Assembly: GCA_958295665.1 (NCBI GenBank)
Contig: OY282560.1
Location: forward strand, 45,260,333-45,324,332
Direction: 5' to 3'
Origin: Tipula vernalis
Lineage: Eukaryota > Arthropoda > Insecta > Diptera > Tipulidae
Length of the DNA stretch: 64,000 bases
Position 1 is the first letter of the stretch. Each line of letters opens with the position of its first letter. Of this stretch, positions 11,232-21,990 are shown piece after piece. The notes under the pieces were generated by a model. It saw only the letters and a list, made by a program, of their open reading frames with translations, did not search any database and was not told the origin of the DNA. Made by a program: the position numbers and the translations under genes.

Positions 11232-11951
11232 TCGGATGGGAATATGTTTGTAAAATTGATCTTAAATTTTATTCTAACAAGCAAAGAAATCGAAAGGCTT
11301 ATTGCGATATTTAGGGATTAAAGTAAATGACGAAATCGAAATGCAATTGAGAAAAATGGTTTAGTGAATCAAAATGTACTCGTAGCACTCACCCGTTGGT
11401 ATCTTTTAGAAGTGTGGCTGCAATTATTTAATTTAGTACCGGCCTGGTCCAAATTTTTTCGCTCCGATTCAATTCACAATTCGCCTTCTTTATAATTTGT
11501 AATATTGAAACTAAAAATAAATTTAAACAAAATTAACTTTTAAAAAAAAATTCACAAATGTGTAATGGAGGGAACGGCAGTTGATCGTGGCTTGGCTATC
11601 GGCTTAACTTGACCTTGCTGATGTCCTTCGAATGTGCTGATACAATGTTGTTGTATATAAAAATTTCGGGTTCATAAATTATCGGTTATAGATGTATTCC
11701 GGCTTATATTAATGTCGTCTCTGCTGATTTCTTGTGACGTTGATGTTATCCGCTTATCGATATAGTGGTAATATTCAGCAGCGATTTTGCGATTTTTTTG
11801 ATGGTTATTGATTATTCCTATTTGATCGATGAGTGATTTTTCGATGGTTATTCAGACTGGTATTGCCTTTTATTTTTAGACTTCGCAAAAAAAAATTGTT
11901 TAGTGTGGTTTTATGTGAGTGGTAAAATTGTCCAAATACGGCGTCGCCAAT

Positions 11952-12018
11952 TGTAGTGGTACTTATAGTTAGATGGTTCATAAACCCTAATTATTATTAT
12001 ATGCAGTGTACCACTACA
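11952..12018. repeat. Short inverted repeat at possible LTR edge
   Basis: TGTAGTGGTAC at 11952-11962 is the exact inverse of GTACCACTACA at 12008-12018. On the minus strand the inner copy ends in ACTACA directly before the PBS-like ATTGGCGACG, so this may be the inner edge of the Ty3-A 5' LTR. A 67-bp LTR would be unusually short. I could not find the outer LTR end. Confidence 0.45.
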
Positions 12019-14147
12019 AACCCGAAAACTTATCGAACTTTTGTTCGGGAGGTACCCGAAGGAAATAAAATTTTGAAAAAATTCACCTCTAAGGTTACTC
12101 ATTGAGATACAAAACTCATATGGTTAAAATTTCATGAAGATCGTGAGGAACATACATACATATTTTCAATTTTATATATGTATGTAGATGGTCTTCTCGT
12201 AATACAACAAAACTATATACATACTGTGAAACTTCACTGAAGTGACCACTAAAAGGTCCCAGAATTTTTGGTCACTTAAAGGAGGTGATCAGTTTAAGGA
12301 ATAAAAAATCCAATAATTTAAAAACCTCTTCACGTGAACTGTACAATGTCGTAACCATTTCATGTACAGAATACAAAAACAATGTTAACACAATTTATAT
12401 ACTTTCCTATACACGCGACCGTACATATATGTATCTAAACTGTGTCAAATATCAATAAATAAAAATTAAAAGAAATCAAACAAAATATGCCGGCCACACT
12501 CTAAAATAGAAATAAAAATTGTTAACAACAACAACAACAAAAAAGTCTAAAAATAAATTTATTAACCAAATTCACCGCAGACTTAGAGGAACCAACCGCA
12601 GCGCATATGTTACGTTTCTTTTACAGTCTCAGTCGTAAAATTGCCTTTAAACGTTTTATTATTCATATACTAGCAGCAGGTTAACAGTGAGAGAATATAT
12701 TAAAGAGAACCACGATATAAAAATCGCGATAAAATGAAGGTGAAATGAATGCGGTTTAGTGTATAGTTTGCGATCGTTCGAATACTTATGTAAAATAAAG
12801 TCTCGCGATATTATTCTTCTACATTGAAAGTGTCAATAACGATGATATAATACATGTACCGTATTTTTTTTTTTTTTATTAAAATACCAAAATTTTGCAT
12901 AAATTTATCGCGATTTTGATGAAATATCATTATATGCTAATGTGGAAACGGAATACATACCATGGTATAATCAAATTGCGTCTTCATCTTTATGATGATC
13001 ATAAACATCTTCAAAATTAATTTTTTATATTTAAAAATTGAGTCACTTTTATGGAAGACAATAGTTTACGGTTAAATAAAATAGTTTTTGTTGATGAATG
13101 CGGGATGATTAATGAATGAAATATTTAGTAAAAGGTGCGATTAATATATAGGAGAGGTTTTGCAAATGATTTTTTTTACATAACACTCTGCGCAAATTGT
13201 TTCAATAAAATCGTGAAGAGTGTAAGTTGAAGTATTTCATTGCCCTCATCGACCAAAATATGAATGGCGATTCGTTTTTATTCGTTGTTTTAAAAAGTAA
13301 AGGCTACTGACATTATTTAACATTTATACTGGTCAAATGTTTGTTAAGAGTGGATAGTATTTATGGGTAAATAATGAAATGCAGATTCACATTTACTTGT
13401 GAGTGATTGTTGAATGTTTATTTTTATTTTTTTGGCATCTAATGACAGACAGACCAAAAATTAATTCTTATGTCTAAATTTAACAATTCCAAAGTTTTAA
13501 TTTACTTTGGTTTTGGATATGTGTAGTGTGATATGAGTATGATGAGAACTTTTGAGTAAATAATAAATAAATGGTTAGTCGTTATCTCGCTGAAATATGT
13601 ATTAATCCCCATTTTGGTCAAAAAATGAGTGTTAGGAAAAATGTCGAAACTGATGAAAGAAATCTTTCGAAATTATTTACTGAGTTTAGACTCAGAATAT
13701 GCTCACTAACTATGTGTTGAAAGTTTACGAATTTAAGCAAAATGCTCAAAATTTACAAAATAACGATTCGACCTTTTATCGAAGCTGACAAAATTGCTAA
13801 TTTTTGATCAAGCTTACACAGTTTATTAGATTAATTTTGGATTCTTCATAGTCTATTCTGTAGTCACATCATAGCGTAACTATAAGCAGAAGAGAAATTT
13901 GTGTACGAAATTCTGTTCACCTATTAACTTAAAAAATTCGTAAGCCGTAGATAGTTACAAACGGATTTGGAGAAACCTCTCCATGTGTAAGGACATTGGA
14001 TTAACAGACCTACGCTAAAACCTGGACCACATGGCTTTTATTTCCGAAAACAAGATAATTGCATAGATCTACTATTTTATTCCACACTATCCAGTAAAAT
14101 AAAGTAAAAAAAAATTCTGAACAAGGGAAACTTTAATTTTGAAAACT
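12019..14147. other. AT-rich non-coding DNA with a possible pogo-type transposon end
   Basis: No supported gene. At 12222 the phrase tactgtgaaacttcactgaagtgaccac resembles the TACAGTGAAACCTC terminus of pogo/Tigger-like transposons, but no partner end was found. An (AAC)n tract lies at about 12521-12540 and a run of T near 12867-12877. The rest shows no recognised structure. Confidence 0.4.
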
Positions 14148-14239
14148 CAATGATGGTACAACATGTCACTCCAGAACGGGAAAATCGAAACAAATGTTTC
14201 GATTTTCCCGTTCTGGAGTGACATGTTGTACCATCATTG
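14148..14239. repeat. Perfect 45-bp palindrome with 2-nt centre
   Basis: Arms 14148-14192 and 14195-14239 are exact reverse complements separated by AA. The arm starts caatgatggtacaacatg and reaches gggaaaatcgaaaca at the centre. No target-site duplication flanks it and the outer bases do not resemble a transposon end. The structure looks like a fold-back inverted duplication. Confidence 0.92.
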
Positions 14240-14599
14240 TCGGGGTTTTAAACATTTTATGAGGTTATGACAGTGTGGGACCACCATGAGCAACAAGAAG
14301 AATGATTCAAATGAATGAAACGAAAACCCATCAATGGTTTTTGTTATTTTTGCAAGCATCCATCAAAAAGCCATCAAATCCATCGTTTTTGTTACTTTTG
14401 CAAGACCGGGCTTCTAAAAATAACAAAAACGATGGATTCGACAGCTTTTAGAGGGATTTTGACAAAATTGATTTTAAAAAAGGTGAATATTTTCTGAAGT
14501 ATTACCAAAATAATTTCCAATTCTCGGAAAATTAGCTTTGTGGTAATAGCAAGAAGTACATTATAAGGGTAAACCCTAACCGACTTGTCAGCCAGTAGA

Positions 14600-15890
14600 T
14601 AGAACTAAAACTAGTTAGGAGTGGTCCCTTGAATAATATAACTAACAGGGCGGACCCAAAAAGAGTAAATATTACAGAGCCGGGAAACGGATACCCAGTG
14701 CCGACAACTTTGAGGGGTGGGCAAGCGGGCTCCCAGTCGTCGATATCTAGTGACCTCAATACTTCAAAAGTAATGAGCTCTGGAAACCCATTTGAAAGAA
14801 GTTCCATAGTGCAAAGATCACCAACATCAGATAGAGAATGGAGAACTCCGTAGACAACTGAGTAAGATTGAAAAAATTACATCGGAGTTAATTAACGCAG
14901 TAAAATTCTTAAGATAGAAAATGAGAAACTGAAGAATTTTTTACAAGCAAAGGAACTTGAAGAACAGAATGCTTCAAAGTTCCGTAGAAAAGAAACCAGA
15001 GGCACAGTGTGCTACAAAGTCCTACACTGACGAATAAGACTTAACAGATTCTTTCCCAGAAATTGTAGCTCCAAACCGAACTTCAAGATCTTCAAAACCG
15101 AACTAAAATCAAGGAACAGGCATCACTACAGGGCATAACTGAATATGGTACTATTCAATCATTAATGAAATCGGTAACTAAAAAAGAATACAGAGTTGTA
15201 GCACTGAACACATGAAGAAAATCAATACAACAGATATTGAAACTTTTAGAGAATTCAGCTGGTAGGATATAACGGAAGATCTTAAACACCAGGGCTTCCA
15301 AATAGAGGATGCGACAAATATCCTAAAAAACATAAACCGCCACTGATCAAGGGATCAAAATTTATAAAAGAGGCTTCCATTGTTTTGATTACTTTTAATA
15401 GCAAAGAAAAAGTGGAAATTTTTTTTAATATTAAGGCAGTCCTTAACATAAGAGTTAGAATAGAAGCGATAAGAAAATCCCCTGGCTTCATACCTCAATG
15501 TAAGAAATGTCAAGGATTTAATCACACGCAGAAATATTGCCAAAGAGAGCCTACTATACGCCTCCAAAATGCGTAAACTGTAACGGGCCCGCTAAACTGT
15601 CCAAAAATCCAGTGGTAGAACTACCACAAACAAGTGCAATAGTATGCCAAAACATACTTACAGATCGTAAAACAGCAGGAAACTGTAATTAACAAGGAAG
15701 ACGGCCAAAGCGAAATCCTTGAAAAATTCTAAAGAATTTAGAGACCTTAAACTTAAGGCAACTAAAACAAAAAAGAAGCCTGGGCACTTTAAATAAGCGG
15801 TTAAAAAAGCAAGAAACACTGAATGAAACCAATTCCATGATGTAATAACCTATGAATATGAATAACACATTCAGAATTGAAGTATTTAAA
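14600..15890 (+). mobile_element. Jockey-like LINE, 5' part (split copy)
   Basis: Holds the ORF1 (Gag-like) part of a non-LTR retrotransposon. Its ORF2 endonuclease and RT continue on the same strand from about 20084 to 22150. The two parts are separated by Ty3-B. Reading frames are broken, so the element is dead. The split order and matching strand favour a single LINE interrupted by an LTR element, though two independent fragments cannot be ruled out. Confidence 0.7.
14629..15620 (+). pseudogene. LINE ORF1 (Gag-like) pseudogene
   Basis: Broken frames. A polar N-part (14629-14853) is followed by a Lys/Glu-rich coiled-coil-like stretch (14860-15120). A more conserved block at 15350-15576 reads FIKEASIVLITFN...IEAIRKSPGFIPQ and then the zinc knuckle CKKCQGFNHTQKYC. 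A second partial knuckle (CVNCNGPAKLSK) follows at about 15576 in another frame. Tandem CCHC knuckles at the end of ORF1 are normal for Jockey-clade LINEs. Confidence 0.72.
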
Positions 15891-16218
15891 TAATTAATTT
15901 TTGTCGCTTAGGCCGCCATCTATGTTTGAGTATAATATAGTTACATGTGGTAACATGTTTTGAATTGTCATTTTTATAATAAAATGTGAGTACTGAAATA
16001 AAACGCTATTCGAAATATAACGCTGAATGGAAAAGAAGTAAAATATAATAAGCATTTTTTTACAAATCAGAAGTGGGATATTGAGTAGATAAAGTATATA
16101 AAGTATTTAAAGTATTTACCAAATACTTAGTAGTGAATAAATGGTGTAGTGGATAAACAAATATATCGAATATTGTTTTGTGTGTAGAAAATGTTTAGAA
16201 ATATAGAGATGATAATCA

Positions 16219-17400
16219 ATGGCAATTCCGCCATTCAATACCAGTTTTATCACAACGGAATTGAATACGCCGCTTAGTAGACCACGGAAACTTAGTTTTG
16301 ATCATAATGGAAGAACCGTAGTTGCACCACCGAAAGTAGATGAAAACTTACAAAGAAATGGCTGCCTACAACCAAATCGCACACCGACTATGGTCAACGG
16401 TAATTTTTCACCGTTACCTCAATACCAACCGAATTTGGGAGTACCGTTCCAGCACGTGACACCACCGAATAATTGTAAGGTTAGGTATCCGCAACCACCG
16501 AAACCAAACACTAATTGGGGTACAAATCATGCGTTTCAAAGCAACGTAAACCCATTTAAAATGGTTAATAACGATACACTTTTACATCGCGAAATAGAAA
16601 ATTTGGTCGAACAAAATCACATGTTGTATCATCGAATCAACAATCAACGTTCTCGAATGTTCCATCCGAATGAAATAGAACAAATCTTACCCAAATTTGA
16701 TCCGGATAATAGGAATGGCATCAGTGTTTCCCAGTGGATTGAGAAATTAAATAACCTCAAACTTCAACACGATTGGACTGAATACGAAGCAACGTTTTAT
16801 GGAACGACATGGTTACGAGGGTCAGCACAAACCTACATTAATAATATAGCTATGATCAATCCAAATAATTTCGATGATTTTTGCCGCAGAATAAAAGAAA
16901 AATTTCACCATTTTTATAACGAAATGGATGTCTTCAGACGTATGAAAATTCAAATTAAAAAACCAAATGAGACTTATTCTAAATTTGTTTACGATGTCAT
17001 GGCCATAGCACAACAAGCCAAGTTTTCGAAAGCTGCAATAATCGAGTGTATCATCGAAAATTTAAATTGTCCGAGAATTGCTGAGAAGATTGCTTTAACC
17101 CCATATAAAAATTTGGATGAACTTCTTTTTGTTCTACAACGGTTGGAAAATATTCCAGTGAATTTTCCCAACAACAACAAACCTGAAGTGAAGAAACCTA
17201 TACCGGTCAATGGTAAAAACGACAGCAATGCTCAACGATGTTTCAACTGTAATCAAGTAGGGCACCGAAGTCTTAACTGTCCGCAACCGCAGAAAAAATC
17301 ACGTTGTTCGTTTTGTCTAAAAACCGGGCATACTGATGTAAATTGTTTCAAAGAGAATAATGCTCCAAAAAGTGTCGGCGTGGTGTACTCCGAGAGGTGA
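16219..17400 (+). CDS. Ty3-B Gag polyprotein
   Basis: Intact 393-residue Gag. The N-terminal ~120 residues are Pro/Asn-rich and poorly conserved. Residues ~150-300 form the capsid-like core, starting at the IEQILPKFDPDN block and including WIEKLNNLKLQHDW. Two CCHC zinc knuckles close the protein: CFNCNQVGHRSLNC and CSFCLKTGHTDVNC (residues ~342-376), which would bind the element's RNA. The stop overlaps the ATG of the protease frame by a few bases (17397-17400), consistent with translational coupling or frameshifting between gag and pol. An intact frame suggests relatively recent activity. Confidence 0.85.
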   Translation: MAIPPFNTSFITTELNTPLSRPRKLSFDHNGRTVVAPPKVDENLQRNGCLQPNRTPTMVNGNFSPLPQYQPNLGVPFQHVTPPNNCKVRYPQPPKPNTNWGTNHAFQSNVNPFKMVNNDTLLHREIENLVEQNHMLYHRINNQRSRMFHPNEIEQILPKFDPDNRNGISVSQWIEKLNNLKLQHDWTEYEATFYGTTWLRGSAQTYINNIAMINPNNFDDFCRRIKEKFHHFYNEMDVFRRMKIQIKKPNETYSKFVYDVMAIAQQAKFSKAAIIECIIENLNCPRIAEKIALTPYKNLDELLFVLQRLENIPVNFPNNNKPEVKKPIPVNGKNDSNAQRCFNCNQVGHRSLNCPQPQKKSRCSFCLKTGHTDVNCFKENNAPKSVGVVYSER

Positions 17401-17824
17401 ATATTGTAATAAGAACAACAAAAAATGAAACCATAAATGCTATATTGGACACCGGATCACCAGTAAATATTATAAAAACTTCTTGTGTCCCAGCAGATAT
17501 CACTTTACAGAAACCTGACGGAAGATCATTTAAGGGATTAAATAGTTCTAAGTTACGTATTCTAGGAATTTTTAATTTGTATTGTTTTATCTTTAACGTA
17601 CATTTTAATTTAAGGTTCTATACGTCGTGTCGGATAATGCGATCTGCTACGGCTACATATTGGGTCGGGAATTTCTAAGGAGTAATAATCAGGTAGGTGG
17701 TTTTGAATTGTCTGGTGCGGACTATGATAAGTTGGGATTTAAAATGTTGGATACGCACGAAAACAATAACGTGAGTGATGAGGTAGACTTTAATGAGTTG
17801 AATTTCGAAAGTGTGTTAGCATAA
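17397..17824 (+). pseudogene. Ty3-B protease region
   Basis: Two overlapping frames. The first (17397-17678) has the aspartic protease signature NAILDTGSPVNIIKTS (Asp-Thr-Gly). The second (17627-17824) carries the later block YILGREFLRSNNQ. One frameshift around 17630-17670 separates them, so the protease is probably inactive unless the shift is a sequence error. It lies between Gag and the pol frame at 17852, as expected. Confidence 0.75.
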
Positions 17825-17851
17825 ATTGAATCTGATAATTATTATGAGTTA

Positions 17852-20128
17852 GTGGATAGGGACCAAACTAGATCCGATAGTTTGAGTCAAGATGTTTTAG
17901 ACGTTAAAGATAAGGTGAATGACGAATGTTCGAACGTGTTGACGCTTTTTAATGAAGTTCTATCGATTGAGTATGAATCGGAAACGAATAACACGGATTA
18001 TGATATTGGACCGTTCTTCCGAGAGCCTAAGAGAGATTTCGAATTAAATTCAAAGTTTCTAAATATTATTTCGTTCTTCGGAAATAAATCAAAGAATCTC
18101 ATACCAAATATAAAACACGAAATGAAAATATGTTTAACTTCAGATAAAACTTTTAACTGTTCACCGCGTAGAATGTCCATAAAGGAAAAACAGATTGTTG
18201 ATGAAATAATATCGGAATTACTAGATAATCAAATTATTAGAAAAAGTACTAGTGAATATGCAAGTAGAGTCGTTCTAGTTGATACGAAAAACGGCAAGAA
18301 GCGATTGTGCGTAGATTTTAGGGAATTAAATAAAATTACAGTAAAGGACCGATTTCCTCTCCCACGGATTGACGATTGTTTGGATAGATTACAGGGTAAA
18401 AGTTGTTTTAGTTTAAATGACTTAAAAAATGGTTTTCACCATATACCAATTGAGCTGAATTCCGTCAAATACAATGCACTTGTAACACCTGATGGACAAT
18501 ATGAGTATTTAAAGGTACCATTTGGTTTATGTAATGCGCCGGCCGTTTTCCAACCGTTTACTAACCAGGTTTTTAACCAACTTATTCAGAAAGGAGATGT
18601 AATTGTTTATGTGGACGATGTCTTAATTGCGACACGTACGGTGGAAGAACATTTAGAAGCATTGAGCGAAATATTCCAGTTGATGCATGATAATTGTTTG
18701 GAAATCCAACCGTCTAATTGTTTATTTTGTAAACCAACTTTGGAATTTCTTGGTTACGATATTTCCAAAGAATGTGTACGACCATCAAGACGACATACGG
18801 AAGCAATGACCGAATATCCTGTTCCGAAGAATACCCATGAGGTTCACCGTTTTGTGCGACTTGCTAGTTTCTTTCGGAGGTTCATTTGTAATTTTTCCGT
18901 TATTGCTAAACCGCTATATGACTTGCTTAAAAAGGATTCAATTTTCAAATTTCAAGAGCCGGAAATAGAAGCATTTCGAACATTGCAAACCAAGCTATCA
19001 TCTGCTCCGTTGTTAAAAATCTATAGTCAAAATTACGAAACGGAACTTCACACGGACGCTAGTAGAATAGGCTTTGGTGCAATTCTGTTGCAAAGGCAAA
19101 TCCTGTTGCGTTCTTTAGTAAGACGACAACCGAACCTGAAAGTTGTAAGCACTCATTCGAACTTGAAGCATTGGCTGTTGTCTATGCTGTTAAAAGATTC
19201 CATGTGTAATTACATACATGGATTACCATTCAAAATAGTCACTGATTGTCTATCATTTAAACAAACTTTGGAGAAGAAAGATTCGAATTGTCAAGTTATG
19301 AAATGGTCGATATTGTTAGAAAATTATAACGGTATTGTGCAACGAGATGGAACGAGAATGAGACATGTTGATGCTCTCAGTCGTGCACCGGGTATCCATG
19401 TAGTAGCGGAGTGTACATTCCTAGAAGTTTTAGCTTCATTTCAAATGGCCGATGAAAGCGCTCGTTTCATTAAAGAATCTTTAAACGATAGTAAGGATGA
19501 TGATTTTTATACCATACGAGATAATCTTTTGTACCGTAAAGACAACGATAAATTGTTGTTGTATGTTCCACAAATATTGGAAAATAGTGTTATTTGTCAG
19601 AGCCACGAATATGGTCATTTTGGAACAAATCGAACTATTAATTTCTTACGTAGGTCATATTGGTTCCCGAAAATGAAGGAAAAGGTCGAAACTTTTATAA
19701 GGACTGGTTTGAAATGTTTATATTTTCAACCAAAAGATGGGAAGAAAGAGGGATTTTTACATCCCTACGATAAGTTTGAGAAACCTTTCCATTCATACCA
19801 CATAGACCATTTAGGCCCTTTTGCCGAAACAAAAGGTCATTATAAGTATATTACGGTGGTGGTGGATGGCTTTACAAAGTATACGAAATTTTACCCTACG
19901 AGGGCGACAAATTCACGAGAGGTTATTAGACACCTTGAAAATCACTTTCTAGGCTTTAGTACTTCGATTAGACTAGTATCCGATCGAGAATCCTATTTCC
20001 GATCCAAAGAATTCAAAACGTTTATAAGTTCTCGTGATATTAACCTTGTATTAACCGCAATGGATTCCGCTCAATCTAAAAAAGTTGCCGCCACACTACC
20101 ACGCTATCCACCCAGCAGGAAAAGCTAG
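17852..20128 (+). pseudogene. Ty3-B Pol (RT, RNase H, partial integrase)
   Basis: A 758-residue open frame, shorter than a complete gypsy Pol. RT landmarks: GKKRLCVDFRELNKI, SLNDLKNGFHHIPIE, PFGLCNAPAVFQ and the active site YVDDVLIATRT (YVDD about residue 253). RNase H starts with LHTDASRIGFGAILLQ (Asp about 402); the Glu block after it is poorly preserved. The integrase has HEYGHFG and CLYF where CxxC is expected, and its first core Asp is in YHIDHLGPF (~650). The second Asp region reads VSDRESYF, not the usual SDxGxxF. From about 20084 the frame is Jockey LINE sequence, so the integrase Glu and C-terminus are lost. Confidence 0.82.
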
Positions 20129-20640
20129 AGGAAGCTCAACCATATTTGTAAAGGTAAACATCTAATATTACGAAGAAGTAAAAAATTAAAAAAGAAATTA
20201 TGCAAGTAGCCACCATTAATGTTCGATTAAATAATCAAAAGACAATCTTCAATATATCGCCCTCCACGTTATAATCTGACTAAAGGATACTATGTAATGT
20301 TACTCAAATCGTTCAGTTTTAACTTCATAAACCACTTTTGTTTCTATGCCGGTTCTAGTGGATCGCCACCTGAACCTAACCTAACCTAACCTAACTTCAT
20401 AATCGGAGGCGATTTTAATGCTAAAAATACATATTGGGGATCAAAACTAACAACCCATAATGGTAACGAGCTCTTTGCAGCTGGTCGGGCTTTAAAGTAA
20501 ACCAATATATTGTCCAGCGAACACAAATAAGATAGCAGATTTGATAGATTTCTTTGTAACAAAAGGGATACCTGAAAACTACGTACTACTCGAAAACATT
20601 GAAGGAATTTCGTCTGACCATATGCCTGTCATTATGACAA
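20084..20640 (+). pseudogene. LINE endonuclease (APE-type) fragment
   Basis: Broken frames. The phrase PAGKARGSSTIFVK (about 20110-20150) is the HPxGKARGGxxI block of Jockey APE endonucleases. The catalytic phrase IIGGDFNAKNTYWGSK, with the DFNAKH-like core, lies at 20400-20450 just after the 62-bp insert. Downstream, NEFVSSDHMPV-like sequence (about 20605-20630) holds the final SDH-type motif. Multiple stops and frameshifts are present. Confidence 0.75.
20331..20392 (+). mobile_element. 62-bp retroposed insert with (AACCT)4 tail
   Basis: The insert is flanked by a perfect 10-bp duplication, AACTTCATAA, at 20321-20330 and 20393-20402. Its body begins accacttttgtttctatgccgg and it ends in gaacctaacctaacctaacct. 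A target duplication plus a simple-repeat 3' tail is the signature of target-primed reverse transcription, so this looks like the very 3' end of a LINE or a SINE whose tail is (AACCT)n. It splits the LINE endonuclease reading frame immediately before IIGGDFN. Confidence 0.82.
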
Positions 20641-21173
20641 TCAGTTATAGCATTATTTAAAAAGAAAATTTGCCTAGGTTAACAAACATAGATCTCTTAA
20701 CGATCTCTTCCGATACATAGTCGAAGACAATACTGAATTATAAATACCAATTAAAACACCCGAGCAACTTGATGACCAATTAGAGCTGCTGAACAATAGT
20801 ATACTACAAGGAGCGTGGCAGAGTACTCCTCCTATTCGAAACCAAACGGAAAATCATATCAACTATCCAGTAGTAATGAGAGATCTGGTTAGAAAAAAGT
20901 AGAAAGGAACAAATTGAAAATGTTTATCAAAGAAATCAAGAACAAATCTTTTAGTGAATACCTAGCCGGCCTTTCCGGTAACAAGGACACTAATTATTCC
21001 CTTTGAAAAGCAACTAAAGGACTTAAAAGGCCTATAGAACTTGGGCTAGAAGTGCCAAACAATAGGATGCATTGTTTGCAGCCTAGCTTGAAGACACATT
21101 TCAACCCCTTCCAAGGTAAACACTGAAGAAAAAATAATTCGAGTAAATAAAGTGGATAAGAAAAATGGGAGAA

Positions 21174-21505
21174 CGACAAAATCCCGAGAGCTAAAATCTC
21201 GAGGGTATAAAATCCCGAGGATTTCAAAAAATCCCGGGTGTACAAAATCCCGAGGATACAAAATCCCGATGATACATATCGCATTTTAAAATCCCGCTTA
21301 AATATAATCGTGCCCAAAAAAAATCCCGCTTTTTTAATTCCATTTTTTCATAATCCTGCTTTAAAAACCGCGGTTCCGTAAAAATAAAAATCTCGGTTTT
21401 GATTTTTATTTTACTTTAAATTAAAATTTTCCTTCACCAGAAGGGGCGATCCTCGGGATTACGGTATTTTGGACCCTCGGGATTTTGTCCCCTCGGGAAT
21501 ATGTC
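21174..21505. repeat. CCCGAG-motif repeat cluster in opposed orientation
   Basis: The left part (21174-21340) repeats acaaaatcccgaggata-like units of 16-25 bp, about seven copies. After an AT-rich centre, the right part (21450-21505) carries the inverse, ctcgggattttgtcc, about three copies. Outer ends read GACAAAATCCCGAG and the inverse of GACATATTCCCGAG. This is consistent with a foldback or subterminal-repeat transposon inserted into the LINE. No target duplication was resolved. Confidence 0.6.
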
Positions 21506-21539
21506 ATCAACCCAACCAAAACATTTTTCTCCTCATTAA

Positions 21540-21990
21540 TTTTGATTTAAAGAGAGATATTACCATAGATAAAAGTGAGAGAATCACAGATTTAATTAAA
21601 GATGCTCTTGAAAACAAAAAAATATGTTCAAGTGTCTTTTTCGACGTATCTCTCTGATTTTAAAGTCTTATCTAGCTGATCGACACTTTCTTGTAAAGAA
21701 AATATCAACTGGAGTTCCACAAGGAAGTGTTCTGCGGCCAATACTCTATATACTAAGTATAGCAGACGTATCAAGAACAAAAGGAATAAGTATTGCAACT
21801 TTTGCAGATGACACTGCAATTTGGTAATTGGAGACAACATAGAGAATTGAACCAGTAAATTTCAAAATGTCACTAACTGATTGAGCAGTTGAACGAAGAA
21901 ATGGTACCTTATGTAAACATTGCCAAATATTTAGGAATGACCCTAAGTGGAAAGAGCATGTTAAAAAGAAAAAAGAAGAGTTAAACATCA
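21540..21990 (+). pseudogene. Jockey-like reverse transcriptase fragment
   Basis: Frames with DKSERITDLIKDALENKK, then KSYLADRHFLVKKISTG, then VPQGSVLRPILYILSIADV and the active site ATFADDTAIW (FADD). Arrangement and spacing match Jockey-clade RT. The stretch between the endonuclease-RT linker and here is shortened, where the CCCGAG repeat sits, and a frameshift lies near 21650. After 21840, weak matches to the thumb region continue to about 22050. Confidence 0.78.

Larger units (their letters stand above)
8150..11951 (-). mobile_element. Ty3/gypsy element A, truncated at its 3' end
   Basis: Minus-strand order is PBS-like site, gag, protease, reverse transcriptase, RNase H, integrase, the standard Ty3/gypsy order. 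The 5' boundary is suggested by ACTACA followed by attGGCGACG at 11952-11943, which resembles an LTR end plus primer-binding site. The 3' end, including the integrase C-terminus, polypurine tract and LTR, is missing because the element abuts a Helitron at ~8150. The Gag zinc-finger-like block CWYHRKFG and the integrase HNLSHPGVRAT block resemble the CsRn1/Kabuki group, a tentative assignment. Confidence 0.75.
15900..20083 (+). mobile_element. Ty3/gypsy element B, 3' truncated
   Basis: Plus-strand LTR element with gag, protease and pol. The LTR is probably around 15900-16060, with a primer-binding-like stretch aatcagaagtgggata at 16060-16075; its outer boundary is uncertain. At the 3' side the pol frame runs straight into Jockey LINE sequence near 20083, so the integrase C-terminus, polypurine tract and 3' LTR are absent. 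Gag/Pol style is reminiscent of the Mdg3/Blastopia group, a tentative call. It is one of the better preserved elements here. Confidence 0.75.

Noticed and set aside
14148..14239. Transcription terminator hairpin
   Set aside because: Intrinsic terminators of this kind are bacterial. A perfect 45-bp arm with a 2-nt loop is far too long and no bacterial context exists.
20373..20392. Interstitial telomere (TTAGG/CCTAA) repeat
   Set aside because: There are only four units, they form the tail of a 62-bp insert bounded by a perfect 10-bp target duplication, and they lie inside a LINE. A retroposon tail explains this better.
21174..21340. CRISPR-like array
   Set aside because: The repeats are short, degenerate and irregularly spaced, no spacers of constant length exist, and the DNA is clearly eukaryotic.
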